From NCBI GenBank assembly GCA_028752905.1, contig JAQNBH010000004.1:7481173-7545172 (forward strand): a stretch of 64,000 nucleotides of DNA, read 5' to 3'. The first letter of the stretch is position 1, and each line of letters starts with the position of its first letter. A program made the position numbers and the translations under genes. The DNA is from Cladorhizidae sp. MBARI D1340-BT2 (lineage: Eukaryota; Porifera; Demospongiae; Poecilosclerida; Cladorhizidae). The notes under the pieces are model-generated. The model worked only from the letters and a program-made list of their open reading frames with translations, did no database searches and was not told the origin of the DNA. Below are positions 10,619 to 21,579 of the stretch, in pieces.

Positions 10619-11448
10619 CTTTGACCTTGGGAATGAACAAAGCCATGGCAGATGTGATTATAATTTTTATGATGGCCCATATAAGTTCAACATCATCCAG
10701 TTCGAAACAGTAACTAAAATCACAATCCAAGAGATAATTACAAAGACCGGCCCAGTCAGCTTTTGGATAGTTAAACACCAATATATGATGCATGTGATTT
10801 CCAATTTTACTCCCATAGCCTACAATGATCCTACACTGGAATGTGACCAAATAGTGGTCAGTTGCAAGTGAAATTGGATTTTCCACAGGTTTGTGTACCA
10901 TGGTATTGACTATTAAATATTCATCATTGCTTAAAATAAGATCAAGTATGCCACACTTAACGTGGGTAGGGCTGTGCAGAAATTGAGTTAAGTTGTTGTC
11001 AAAGACAAAGTCACAGATTAGAAGAGAGGCTTGTGTGGAACCTGTAAGAGTTAATATCTGGATGATTAAAGTCACCCACTAAAGCCAATTTGGTTGAGAA
11101 TGAAGACAAGGATTCAATAGTTGCAGAGGGGGGAATGTAGATAACAGATAGTATAAACATTAAAGGTTGACCAATGTTGACTGTAATAATCTCTAAATCA
11201 TTTGGGGATGGGAGTACAGAACAGGCTATATTATTCTTGACTGCAACCATGACTCCACCCCCCCCCCCCCCCCCCCTAGAGCATCTATCCTTTCGATATA
11301 GTGAGAACCCTGTTGGAAGGATTTCATTATCAAATATAGAGTCAGATAACCAAGTTTCAGTAGTACAACACAGGATAGAAAAGTCAGAAGAGTAGACAAA
11401 GGACTGGAAGTCAGGAAGCTTATTGACAAGACTACGTACATTTAACAT
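10581..11448 (-). pseudogene. LINE ORF2 AP-type endonuclease domain
   Basis: From 11448 the - strand reads MLNVRSLVNKLPDFQSFV, CCTTETWLSD, LVGDFNHPDIN, then after a shift near 11070 GILDLILSNDEYLI and ATDHYLVTF. These are the N, E, GDFN and SDH-type blocks of the exonuclease-endonuclease-phosphatase fold that nicks target DNA for LINE priming. A 19-bp C tract (G on the coding strand) at 11258-11276 expands a Gly run after SRG and may cause slippage. Ser is replaced by Ala in the SDH block (ATDH). Confidence 0.75.
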
Positions 11449-11472
11449 GCATGCATTGACTAGAGGGCCTAG

Positions 11473-12656
11473 TCAATTTTCCTTCTGGTGAGGGGTGGTA
11501 GAGGGGGTAGTGGAATGTAAAGTTGTATTTTCCGGCTGTGAGTAAGTGATAATTCCCTCATACAACTGTGTTGGTGCGTCCTGAGGAGAGGTAATAATTG
11601 AAGTTGGAAGATCAGCATTGGTTGAGACGACTTGACTATCAGCCTTGTCTGAACTAGAGATGACCCGAGGAGAGACAGCTACCGAGGTTAAAATAACATC
11701 ACTATCTGACATGATTTGACTATCAGCTTCGTCTGAATCGGAAAGGCTTGGTTGACTTCCAATTGCTGCTTCAATGTACTTGAAAGAGTTTGATGCATCC
11801 AATCTACCCAACAGATTTTTGTTGACAAAGAGTGAAGAGTTTCTAATTTTTATACATTTACGTTCAGTCCCACTCTGGATGAGAGACCATCTAACTTCCA
11901 TAAGGCATTTTTCTTTCTTCCTCTCTTCCATCGTAAGGCTTACTGAGCTTGTTTACATTTGACAAAACGTTATTTGCATCAGCTAAACAAACAAACTTGA
12001 CCAAGATAGGTCGTGGTCTTTTCTGATCCTTCACATACTCCCCAAGTCTAAAGAGATCTCTGACAGAACGAGGATTGATTGTGTAATCCATAGATGATAA
12101 GATAGAGATCACTATTTCCAAGTCCTCATTTTGTCTTTCAACTCTTGTTTTATGGTTTGCACACTCCCCAATTCCATGTACAATGACATTGAATTTCCTG
12201 TCAGAGTCTAACTTCAGACATTTATGGGAAAATTTGGGGTTTGGACAGACTCTCCTGTATCAACAATAATCTTACTCTTAGAACTGACAGCATAGGCATA
12301 CACGAGCTGGATTTGGGTTCATTAAAAGTAGACTTGGCTAATATCACATCAATTTTTCTTTCAAGATTGTTCACTTTCGCCCTTAGTTTTCCCAGCTCAG
12401 CCTCACTATCAAGTAGCCTACAAAGTGGACAGAAGAATTTGTCTTTAGATTTTGACGCTGCAACAAAAGCAGGTTTACTTAGCCCAGCGCAGCATCTATG
12501 TAGCCAGGCTCCACACATACCTTCACAAAAAATAGACTCCTGACCCTTCTTTACAGCAGAGGCATCAACAATAACCATAAGGCAGATAGTAGAACTTTTC
12601 GGTTTTAGGAGGCATGTTACAACAGATCTAACCAAAGACTCTTGGCAAACAAACAC
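11473..12656 (-). pseudogene. LINE ORF1 with PHD-type zinc finger
   Basis: The first part (12656-12222) has CEGMCGAWLHRCCAGLSK and FFCPLCRLLDSEAELGKLR, a PHD-like Cys/His pattern followed by a coiled-coil-like stretch. After frame changes come an RRM-like segment (RDLFRLGEYV, PRPILVKFVCLADANNVL, 12121-11891) and a Ser/Thr/Pro-rich C-terminus with repeated SDEADSQ-type motifs (11931-11473). ORF1 proteins of CR1-like LINEs bind the RNA template. Three frames are needed to read this copy, so it is broken. Confidence 0.7.
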
Positions 12657-12720
12657 ACACGTGGGACTAGCTATGAAAACTGAGAGGCCACTGCATCTGA
12701 AGCAGCCTAAGAACTACTAA

Positions 12721-13065
12721 ACTCAATAGCTATAGCCAACTCACAAAGTGGTGCGCACCAATTTGAAATCCACTAGCAATCCGAAATCAAGGCCAATCTC
12801 TTCACATCAAAATGCCAGAGCTAGCTTCACCGTTTCTCCAGACTGTGGATTCCCTTGCTGGGTTCACGGAGAGCTTGTGGCATCAGTGAAGGAGCCGACT
12901 CAAAAGTAGGCAAACTTGACGTTCATTAAGTTAGTGTGAGCTGGAACTTTTTTGTCTCCTACTGTAGGATGTGGGCTGTGCACTGGACTCATGCTGCTGA
13001 GAATATCCCTGGGGCTATATGTGGGTGTCCAATGTTTGATATAGGCTAGAACAATGACTAGGGCT
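12721..13065. other. No gene seen; LINE 5' flank
   Basis: No reading frame, repeat unit or element end was recognised here. Part of it may be 5' UTR of the LINE, whose exact 5' end I cannot place. Confidence 0.3.
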
Positions 13066-13326
13066 AGTATAGGGTTTGTATGGATGGGGATAGGATAGGG
13101 GCTGTAGGGCTGGGGCTAGGATAGGGGTAGTAGGGCTGGGTCTAGGATAGGGGCAGTAGGGCTGGGGCTAGGATAGAGGAGTAGGGCTGGGGCTAGGATA
13201 GGAGCTGTAGGGCTGGGGCTAGGATAGGGGTAGTAGGGCTGGGGCTAGGATAGGGGCTGTAGGGCTGGGGCTAGATAGGAGTAGTAGGGCTGGGGCTAGT
13301 ATAGGGGCTGTAGGGCTGGGGCTAGG
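13066..13326. repeat. 26-bp minisatellite
   Basis: About ten copies of GGGGCTAGGATAGGGG(C)TGTAGGGCT, with GTAG for CTGT variants and small indels. Confidence 0.85.
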
Positions 13327-13744
13327 ATGAAGGACCACTATATATGTACACTGGAAGTATGAATGGACTGAACAGGTGTAGTGGTTGCCATAGTGATGTG
13401 GGGTTGCTCAATGAGCAATGTAGTAACATTGTCAGGGAATATGAACTAGGAAAGGTTTTCTGGACTCAATGCACATATCGGTGAACATATTCACCAAAGT
13501 TCCCCCAAAACATACTCAATTCTGATGCGGGTTTCGTAGAGAATTTTCCATTCAGGTAAGTGGGAGGTGAGGAAGAAGGCTCACCTAATGGACAGAACAT
13601 GCATGCATCTATGTCTTACATGTAAATGTACTATGAGGTATTGGAGATGCAGTACTCCCCTCCCACCCCCGCAGAGATGTTTACTTTTTGCCAGCTCTGA
13701 GATTACTATTTTGACCACCAAAAAAGGCTGAAAGGTCCAGTTGC
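13327..13744. other. No gene between two minisatellites
   Basis: Single-copy-looking sequence without an open frame of note. I see no element ends. Confidence 0.3.
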
Positions 13745-14790
13745 ATTGAAGTACAAGTACACACCAACTAGCTACAGGTATGACTACACACCAACTAGCT
13801 ACAGGTATGACTACACACCAACTAGCATGGGGGTACAGATAGAACTACACACCAACTAGCATGGCAATACAGGTAGGACTACACACCAACTAGCATGGCA
13901 GTACAGGTAGTACTACACACCAACTAGCATGGCAGTACAGGTAGGACTACACACCAACTAGCATGGCAGTACAGGTAGGACTACACACCAACTAGCATGA
14001 CAGTACGGGTAGGACTACACACCAACTAGCATGGCAGTACAGGTACGACTACACACCAACTAGCATGGCAGTACAGGTAGGACTACACACCAAATAGCAT
14101 GGCAGTACAGGTAGGACTACACACCAACTAGCATGGCAGTACAGGTATGACTACACACCAACTAGCATGACAGTACAGGTATGACTACTCATCAACTAGC
14201 ATGGCAGTACAGGTAGGACTACACACCAACTAGCATGACAGTACAGGCAGGACTACATACCAACTAGCATGGCAGTACAGTTAGGACTACATACCAACTA
14301 GCATGGCAGTACAGGTATGACTACACACCAACTAGCATGGCAGTACAGGTAGGACTACACACCAACTAGCATGAGAGTACAGGTAGGACTACTCATCAAC
14401 TAGCATGGCAATACAGGTATGACTACACACCAACTAGCATGACAGTACAGTTATGACTACTCATCAACTAGCATGGCAGTACAGGTAGGACTACACACCA
14501 ACTAGCATGACAGTACAGGTAGGACTACACACCAACTAGCATGGCAGTACAGGTAGGACTACACACTAACTAGCATGGCAGTACAGGTAGGACTACACAC
14601 CAACTAGCATGGCAGTACAGGTATGACTATATACCAACTAGCATGGCAGTACAGGTAGGACTACACACCAACTAGCATAGCAGTACAGGTAGGACTACAC
14701 ACCAACTAGCATGGCAGTACAGGCATGACTACACACCAACTAGCATGGCAGTACAGGTAGGACTATACACCAACTAGCATGGCTGTCTAA
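13745..14790. repeat. 34-bp minisatellite, about 30 copies
   Basis: Unit: CTACACACCAACTAGCATGG followed by CAGTACAGGTAGGA. The first two copies carry a diverged CTACAGGTATGA variant and the remainder are homogeneous with scattered substitutions. The GTAGGA/GTATGA alternation along the array suggests block duplication. Frames are interrupted by TAG and no coding role is likely. Confidence 0.9.
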
Positions 14791-15519
14791 GTAAGATTTT
14801 CCTGGACGTCATTGGAACGTGTCCTCATGATATGCCGTGTAGTGGGAAGTTTTTGATGGTTGAATTTTTTTTTACAAAAGCAAGAGCCAGCTTAGAATAG
14901 GATCTCATTTTAGTGTTGATGCGATGTTTAGGGGTGACCATGTTCACAGCAACACCTGGGCTGCTTGTGGATGGCCCTGGGCTGCTTGTAGGGGAGAGTG
15001 GCCGCAGTGTGTGGGAGTGTTTTGTGTTTACATCACAAGGAGATATACACACATACATACAAACATACATACACATGCAAGACTGATGGAGTTGTGTACT
15101 GTAGCTGTTTGGTGCTGGGACAAGTAGCCGGAAATCTAAACCAAAATTCACACCCACCGAAAATTTACACACACCAAAAGCTCAATCTTTGGGGGGAGGT
15201 GTGGGTAACTTCTATTTCTGGCGTGTGTGTGTCTACACACAGACACACACACTCACTCACACACCCTATCTACGAAGCTTGTGTAAAGGATGATGTGTTA
15301 TAATTTAATGACTTTCTCTCAATAATTAATTAAATATGTATAGTCAATTGGGGTAAAAAAAAGCTGGGACGTAAGTTGGGGTAAAAAAGACCAGCGGTCC
15401 GGGGAAGACACAACTGCTTTAAGAATTTAAACAATCCTTGATCTATCAAGTACTTTTAATGGGCTTTTCATTAGTGTGTGTTTTTGTATAAAAATATTGA
15501 CATGGAGGACATGACAAAA
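14791..15519. other. No gene; CA/TG-rich stretch
   Basis: Contains dinucleotide-like runs (ACACATACATAC near 15045, GTGTGTGTGTCTACACACAG near 15220) and a GGGGTAAAAAAG motif repeated at 15350 and 15378. No supported gene. Confidence 0.35.
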
Positions 15520-18012
15520 TGTGACCGAATTTGCGAAAACCCACCTAAACGGGGTTTTAAAAAAAAGTGAAATTATTTAATAATCGGCACCTATGATACC
15601 TAATGATCATATCCTAAAAGTTTGAAACTATTTGATAATGTTTCCTTCGAGCTATAGCATGAATAGTTGCACTCCTTCAATGTACAACAATAGGATTATT
15701 GCGTTTATAAAGCGTTGTCAGGGTGCGGGCGAAACAAAGCCGTATACTTCCGTAAACGTGTAATTAGAGCTATTACCACGCCCAGGGTCTAAAAAATGGA
15801 AGGATAGTATGGACGACTGTAGTAGGACTCTTTCTAAGCAGCGGTAAGGTACAGATTAGTTAGTTAGGAGTTGTAGAAAGAGTTGATCAGCTATGTTTGG
15901 CTAATCTTGCGTAGTTTTGTTCGAGCTATTGCCACGCCCTCGGCCTAAAAAGATGGAAGAATAGTATGGACGACTGGAGTAAGGACTCGTTCTAAGCAGC
16001 GGTAAGTAGCAGATTCGTTAGTTAGGAGTTGTATATGTTGTAGAATGAGTTGATCAACTATGTTTGACATCTAATCTTATGTAGTTTGCTTCTGTAACAA
16101 AGTTGAACTTTATTGATTCTTTAGAAACAAGTTGAGAATAAATTATGGTAAGTTCACCTCTTATTATTGCTAGCTTGCTTCTAGTTAAACATGTTTGCTA
16201 CATTTTCATGTGACTTATCTGCTAGAAAATAATGTTTGATAGCTAACTAGTTATGATGTACAAAGTTTATGATATAATAAGAAGCTATGATGAATAAAGT
16301 TGACATCTTCTTTTAGGTGATGGGGTTATGTTCTGAGGAGGCAAGGTGCAGTTGATTGGGAGAGGCATTCTGGTTGCAGGACTTGGATCAGGACAAACAA
16401 TATCCTGACAATGAGGGGGACAGAATTCTCGTATTTTTTCGAAAAGGTATTTCTTCCTTTCTGGAGTAAGACCTTCTGGTATAATTGTGGGGGGAGTTCA
16501 TTTTTATGTGGCTTCCAGTCTTTATACTGTTCCACTAGAAGAGGCAGCCTTTTCTCTATCGCATCCGTCCCTGTCCTGACCATAGCAACTCCTGGTTCTT
16601 TTGATGAGAACTTCAAGCGGTGAAATGTCTTGATCCCAACAAATGCCTGTCTCCTGTAGTACTTTGTGAAGTAGTTTGCCCAGTTGTACTGTGGAACTAA
16701 AATAGTTCCGTCTTCCCTCCCCACCAACTGGGCATTGTTCGCTTTTGCGGAACTGTTGACAACATCAGCAATGTCTTGTAGGCACCCGACCTTTGTCCTT
16801 CTGTATTTTTGCTTCAGCAAGCCAAACCTGACTACATTCCTGGTGACAGCCAAGGGCAGCCTGTTGTGAGGTAGCCTTTTGTGGTTGCCATGTTCTCTTG
16901 TAGTCAGACCCACAGCAGTGTAGTGGGTTTTGAGGGATTTAAATCTGTCTATTCCTGGAGTGTTATGGTACATTGTTGTACTGTAATAATATTTCCCACA
17001 GTATAGTATGACATTGTACCTACCAATACTATGCAGCATAAGGAAGGTGACCTTGCAAATCCTCAAACCATGGTGATAGAAGACTATCCTGGACCTCTGC
17101 CGTGGTAATGTGGTATGGTGTGATCCTTCCCCTACTGTGTCTTCATTATTAATATTTGCCATAATTTGTCCCAGGATTACCATATCGACCTGTTCCCTGC
17201 TCAGTGATGCACATTGGTCTCTCACGTCTTTGGTAGTGCTCTGCAGTAAACTGTGAGGAGCATGGTTTTCCTTTAAACATCACACAGCCACACCCCTTCA
17301 GCAAGAATGCTGTAAGTTTGGGATCCTAATGGAATAATAGCCATGTTTATTATGCAGATGCCATGTGTTACACCTACAATAAAGGGAAGTGCTGCTGGCT
17401 CAAGTGCTATTGATGAAGAAGGCTGTGGTAGTGATGATGGAGTCTGGGATGGGTGTCCGCTCAATGGTGAGAAGAGGTCCTCCTCAAGAGTGGAGAAGAG
17501 AGGTGGATCTTCATCACCACAGTCATCATCTTCTGAAGATTCTAAATTTCATTTTAATGTATTTTTTATAGTATTAAGTATTATTTCGTATTATATCATG
17601 CTTTGAAAGTTACCATCAGATTCCATTACTTCATTGAACTCGTTGTCTTCAGTGCCTGTACAGTAAAATTCAATGATCTATTGAGGGTGTAAATATTACC
17701 ATACTTGGCCCATCCAAGGTGAAGTAATCTGCTAATAGTTCATTGAGGGCGTGTTCGTCAGAGCTTCCTACCAGGTCTCGTCCTTCCCTGGCCCACCTGT
17801 TGAGAGCGCTGGCTACGTTCTGTGAACTACAGGATTGCAACCAAACTTAGCGCGAAAAGAGCATAGCAACGCCTCCGTTCACGAACGGTAAGTATCGACC
17901 TATCTTACAGTAAAGGCTTATTTCTCCTTCTAGAAATAGCGCCTGGGCTTATGACTGCCACTGGTTTATATATAAAGGATAGTTATAGCCATTGGCACAA
18001 ACACCAAAAAAT
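15520..18012 (-). mobile_element. HADN-family TIR transposon, copy B (right end lost)
   Basis: The left end TGTGACCGAATTTGCGAAAA plus CCCACC matches copy A. The subterminal 250 bp are alignable with copy A by eye, and a 90-bp segment is duplicated just inside (15771-15850 resembles 15922-16010, both with the ATTACCACG or ATTGCCACG word and GGACTCNTTCTAAGCAGCGG). The right end stops in ACACCAAAAAATCG, about 60 bp short of where copy A has its TIR, and a LINE follows. The gene is on the - strand and lacks the HADNC segment. Confidence 0.8.
16326..17850 (-). pseudogene. HADN transposon protein with catalytic core deleted (copy B)
   Basis: Upstream exons on the - strand give AREGRDLVGSSDEHALNELL (about 17810-17720), an acidic exon (17540-17400) and GCGCVMFKGKPCSSQF (17300-17220). 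The long frame from 17225 has LSREQVDMVILGQIMANI, FYHHGLRICKVTFLMLHSIG, GIDRFKSLKTHYTAVGL and REHGNHKRLPHNRLP. It then jumps straight to FGLLKQKYRRTKVGCLQDIA, NAQLVGREDGTILVPQYNW and the family C-terminus. In the other copies the YAQ, QPGP and HADNC blocks lie before FGLL, so about 300 residues are deleted with the frame kept. It is a natural internal-deletion derivative. Confidence 0.7.
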
Positions 18013-19496
18013 CGTCTTTAAAAAAAATTTTAATAAAGCAAGAACCGTCAGGTGGGGGAGCACCGGGAGGGGATTCATACAGGGAAGGAGCACCTGCTGG
18101 CCAAAGCAAAGATGTCAATGAGCATGAACAAACCCAAGCAAAGAGTATGTTGAGGAGGGTGGGGGTTGGGAGAGGGACCAAAGATAGGGAAACTGGGCGG
18201 TTGAGAGTGGCATTTGTTAATTGTAGAGGATGGTGGTCAAGGGAGGTGGATTTGAAGGTAGTGTTGGGAACGAAGAAGTTTGATGTGCTGGGATTAGCGG
18301 AGACATTTTTGCAGAAGGAGGATGAGGTGAGTGTGGCAGGATATGAGTGGTATGGCAGGAATAGAGAGGGTGGCAGGCGGGCAAGTGGAGGTGTGGGAGT
18401 TCTGGTGCATGAGAGTTTGGAATCTAGGGTGAGGAAGTCAAGAGAAGGTTTGCTGTGGGTGGAGTTAAGCGGAGCGGGGAGAAGAAAAACCATGGTAGGG
18501 GTAGTGTATGTGAACCCAGAAGGAGTGAGAGTGAGTGAGACGGAGGTATTGTTTGAGGTATTGCAGGAGGATGTGGTGAAGTATGAAGAGAAAGGGTTCG
18601 ATGTTGTTATGATGGGGGACTTCAATGCAAAGATTGGATTAGGAGTGGAGGACAACCCTAACAGCAATGGAAGGCGGTTGTTGGAGTTGGTTAGGGTTGG
18701 AGGTCTGATTGTGGGGAACGAGTTGCAGTGCTGTGAGGGCAGGTGGACGTGGGAATGTGGGGAGAGAAAGTCGGTAATAGACTATATGTTGTTTAGTGAG
18801 AACATGGATGTAGCTAGGGTGGTAGTTGAGGACTCAGGCAAGCTGGATGTGGGGTCGGACCATAACATTATTTGGGGAGAAATTACGTGGGGTACGAGAG
18901 AGGTACAAGTGAGAAGAGAGTGACAAAAATGGAGAGTTGACAATAGGCTAGACTGGATGGAGTATCAGGAGGCAGTGGAGGAAATGTTCATGGGGTGGGA
19001 AGAGGAGGTGAGAGAGCTTGAGCAAGAGTTGGGAGGAAACATAGTTGAAGAGGTGTGGGGTAGGTGGAAGGAGAAAGTTTTGGCTGCAGCGGAGAAAGGA
19101 ATTGGAAGGAAGAAGATTACAGACAGGTCAGAGGGATGGTGGTCAGGGAATGTGGAGTGGTTGATTGGTGTCAGGAAGGAGAAATGTAAGAGGCTAAAGG
19201 AAGCCAGGAAGAGAGGGGAGAGAGAGGCTACATTAAGACAACTATGGGATGACTATAGAGAAGCAAGAAAGGAAGTGAAAAAGACTATTAGGATAGAGAA
19301 GAAGGAATTGAGGAAGAGAACTATAAAGAAGATTAGAGAGCAGGGTGGGACTAGTTGTAAGCTTTTTTGGAATGATTTAAGAGCAAAGAGGAAGGAGAGA
19401 AAGATAAAAGGAGTGAGAGATGAAGAGGGAAGGATGGTAGAGGAGGAAGTCGAGGTGTTGGAGGTGATGGCAAAACACTGGGAAGAGCTGGGGAGT
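18013..19496 (+). mobile_element. LINE fragment (endonuclease part), 3' truncated
   Basis: A second, unrelated LINE begins close to the broken right end of copy B. It contains the endonuclease and the linker before RT, but stops at a palindrome before any RT motif. Its base use (purine-rich coding strand, GGA/GAG-heavy) differs from the neighbours. LINEs usually lose their 5' end, so loss of the 3' half points to a later deletion or insertion. Confidence 0.65.
18147..19495 (+). pseudogene. LINE ORF2 endonuclease and linker (one TGA)
   Basis: Reads LRVAFVNCRGWWSREVDLK, DVLGLAETFLQ, YEWYGRNREGG, GVGVLVHESL, VVMMGDFNAKIGLG, SVIDYMLFSE and VGSDHNIIWGE, with every catalytic block of the AP-like endonuclease. 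A single TGA at 18921-18923 interrupts the frame, which continues as LDWMEYQEAVEEMF and a basic coiled-coil-like linker (REARKEVKKTIRIEKKELRK, CKLFWNDLRAKRKERK). The reading ends in KHWEELG at the palindrome. Without RT it is inactive. Confidence 0.75.
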
Positions 19497-19535
19497 GTGG
19501 GTTATTCCACTTTCAAAGAAAGTGGAATAACCCAC
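19497..19535. repeat. Perfect 18-bp inverted repeat with 3-nt loop
   Basis: GTGGGTTATTCCACTTTC, AAA, GAAAGTGGAATAACCCAC. It sits exactly at the boundary between the truncated LINE and HADN fragment D. It could be two abutting transposon ends, or a hairpin left by a break-repair event. I did not see another copy in the window. Confidence 0.85.
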
Positions 19536-19860
19536 GCATACACATGGCAACACACACAGATGCCCAAAGCATTCTCTTACCACTAAAGAAATAGAGCTTG
19601 TAGTCAGGTTCCTCTTGAGCTATGTGGAGCAACATGGACTTCTCCTTCCAAGCAGGGTTCCAGGTTACAGTAGGAGTGACATCAAGCTCCTACCATCCAG
19701 TACATCTAAAAGGGGGATTTGGAAATCTTACAGAAGTGATGAAACATCACATAATCAGGCTGTAGCTTACAGTACTTTTTGTAGACTATGGAGAGAGTTA
19801 CTACCATATCATTGTCATGAAGCCAATGTAGGGCTAGTGCTGGCAATGCCAGAAAAATAG
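19536..19860 (+). pseudogene. HADN transposon protein, middle-domain fragment (copy D)
   Basis: After the palindrome, the + strand reads THGNTHR, then LTTKEIELVVRFLLSYVEQH, GLLLPSRVPGYSRSDIKLLP, SSTSKRGIWKSYRSD, AVAYSTFCRLWRELLPYH and, with frame slips, the remains of VMKPM..LC. This is the HGL.LPGRVPGY block that copies A, B and C all lack. It therefore shows what the intact protein of the family should contain. Frameshifts at both ends mark it as a relic. Confidence 0.65.
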
Positions 19861-20279
19861 CACCGCCATTCACGAATGCCAGTGGTATTTGTGTTTGATC
19901 AAATCCGTCTTTTCTGCCCGGAGAATAATCAGAACATCACATGCCCAATGCCAACAGTGGCAAAAGCAATAAGCTGACAAGGAACCCCTATGATGCTGTC
20001 TCAGCTGCTAACAGTCCTCCACCAGCACATCCTCCACCAGTAAAGCGCATGAGGGAGTGTCGTACTTGCAGACATGCTGGTCACAACAGCAGATCATGTC
20101 CAAACACAGAAACATAGCTAATTCCTCAGACTTCATATTGCTCAGTTTATGCTTCATACTATTTATACTGAACTCAGGTAAAAAACTACACTTTTGCCTG
20201 TCATTCATTTTATATTGTGATTAAAGCAACACTCTAGCTAGTCCTTGTGTTTTCTTCCCCTTTTCATGCTGCAGTTATC
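19861..20279 (+). other. CCHC zinc-knuckle remnant in otherwise empty sequence
   Basis: Positions 20043-20117 read KRMRECRTCRHAGHN, SRSCPNTET and a stop, a C-x2-C-x4-H-x4-C knuckle at the C-terminus of some larger lost protein (such tails occur in MULE and pogo-type transposases). The remaining bases show nothing recognisable. Confidence 0.4.
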
Positions 20280-20560
20280 ATTAGCTAGCTAGCTTAACAT
20301 TATCTGGCAACTAGCTGAGCATTAGCCATAGCTACTGGCTAAGCACTATAGCTACTGGCCTAGCACTAGCTAGCTACTGGCTAGCTCGGCTACTGGCAGA
20401 GCATTCGCTAGTTAATGGCCGAGCATTCGCTACTTACTGGCTAGCATTCACTAGGTACTGGCTATGCATTAGCTATCTACTAGCTGAGCATTCGCTAGGT
20501 ACTGGTTGGGCATTAGCTAGCTATGGCTGATGCATTAGCTAGCTACTAGCTGAGAGATAA
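20280..20560. repeat. Degenerate repeat rich in TAGCTA and TACTGGC
   Basis: Around twelve diverged units of roughly 20-25 bp built from GCTAGCTACTGGCTGAGCATT variants. Unit borders are uncertain. Confidence 0.7.
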
Positions 20561-20970
20561 ACATCGTGTGTGTTTTCTGACTCATTATTATTATTTTTTT
20601 AACGCACACTCTAGTCTTAAAAGTTACTTTTTTGTGTAGCCCTGTCAGGAGAGGAGTATTTTTCTTCTTCTGGAGCATAGTACCTCAACAGCGTAGTTCT
20701 TGCTCCATAGTCAAAACCAAAAAGAAACCTTTCTTCTTACCGCAGAATTTGCACGAGTTCACACCTCCAGCAATAATCGTGCGCGGAGGTGCGCGGAGAT
20801 TAGTGCCAACTTTTTCAAGCGCGTTTTCTCGAAATGAATGCTCCAATCCTCTTGTATTCTGTGGTTCATATCTTTGGTTTGGAATGGAGTTAAGAGCTGA
20901 TTTTGGTTCCATTCTGTAGGCAATTGTGTGTTCTTTGTCCTAACATCAATAACTCAATTTACAAAATTTC

Positions 20971-21003
20971 TACGAAAGGTCCCTTTTCTCAGATCCTGTC
21001 ACA
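20971..21003. repeat. Orphan HADN-family terminal inverted repeat
   Basis: GAAAGGTCCCTTTTCTCAGA plus TCCTGTCACA, followed by TA, matches the right end of copy C (AAGGTCCCTTTTCCCAAATC plus CTGTCACA, then TA) with two changes. The 40 bp inside it (AACTCAATTTACAAAATTTC) also resemble copy C. It may be the right end of the element that left fragment D, but no left end was found. Confidence 0.7.
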
Positions 21004-21203
21004 TATAATGTTGTTTTTTTTTTGTTTTTGTTTTTTTAAAGAAATTTATCAAATATTTCATAATAATAAAATATATACAATGTCCAATAAACAGAATACA
21101 GTGTAACAAACAAACATTAAAACAATATATCTTAATAGACTACTTATAAAAAATAATCGTCATTACAACTAAAGCTGGTGCCCAGCACAGCTGCAGTATT
21201 ACC

Positions 21204-21481
21204 TCACTGAACGGCTACTGCAATCCGCTGGGAAAGGAAAAAGGAGGAGCGGGGATCATCCGTTTCCTGTTTGAGCCGGTTAACCAAATCCAAAAAGAAT
21301 TGACCTGCCGACTTGCCAAATGAACCAGCCATCTCGATCCCGATTGGCACCAAAAAATGGGAGACAGCCAAAGTGGAGTATTTAATCCGCTTACGGTATT
21401 CGGCATTGCTTGCCACCTATCAGAAGACAAGCAGGTGTAGGAGGGAGCGAAGGTGTCTACAATTGTGGCATCCCATACCAA
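21204..21481 (-). pseudogene. Retroelement C-terminal nuclease-like domain fragment
   Basis: The - strand reads VWDATIVDTFAPSY, then in a shifted frame KRIKYSTLAVSHFLVPIGIE, GSFGKSAGQFFLDL and ETDDPRSSFFLSQRIAVAVQ. This arrangement (WD.T..DT.A.S, then a P.A.ET.G..G..A block, then R..FL.QR.S.A.Q) is common at the C-terminus of invertebrate reverse-transcriptase-like proteins. I take it as a restriction-endonuclease-like retroelement domain. No RT is present nearby, so it is an isolated remnant. Confidence 0.5.
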
Positions 21482-21579
21482 AATACGCCCATTCTTCCAG
21501 GGAATGACGGACCGGAATATGAGTAACTGAATATGAATAAACCAACTTTAGTCATTGATTTTCAATGGTATATATATAT

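Larger units (their letters stand above)
8407..12720 (-). mobile_element. CR1/L2-like LINE, nearly full length, inactivated
   Basis: Reading the - strand from about 12700: an ORF1 with a PHD-type zinc finger, then an AP-type endonuclease, reverse transcriptase and a CR1-type C-terminal tail, then a 3' UTR ending in GTAAAGCATTAATAATAATT and an A-rich tail at about 8407. Order and motifs fit the CR1/L2 group, whose ORF1 often carries a PHD finger. Several frameshifts and a mutated RT catalytic site make it inactive. The 3' end is retained and the 5' end nearly complete, unusual for old LINE copies. Confidence 0.8.

Noticed and set aside
13745..14790. Could be a CRISPR-like array
   Set aside because: Units are contiguous direct repeats with no unique spacers, and the surrounding DNA is eukaryotic. 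The same applies to the other arrays.
14998..15303. A 101-codon frame over CA/TG dinucleotide-rich DNA
   Set aside because: Encodes His/Thr repeats from simple sequence; no conserved motif.
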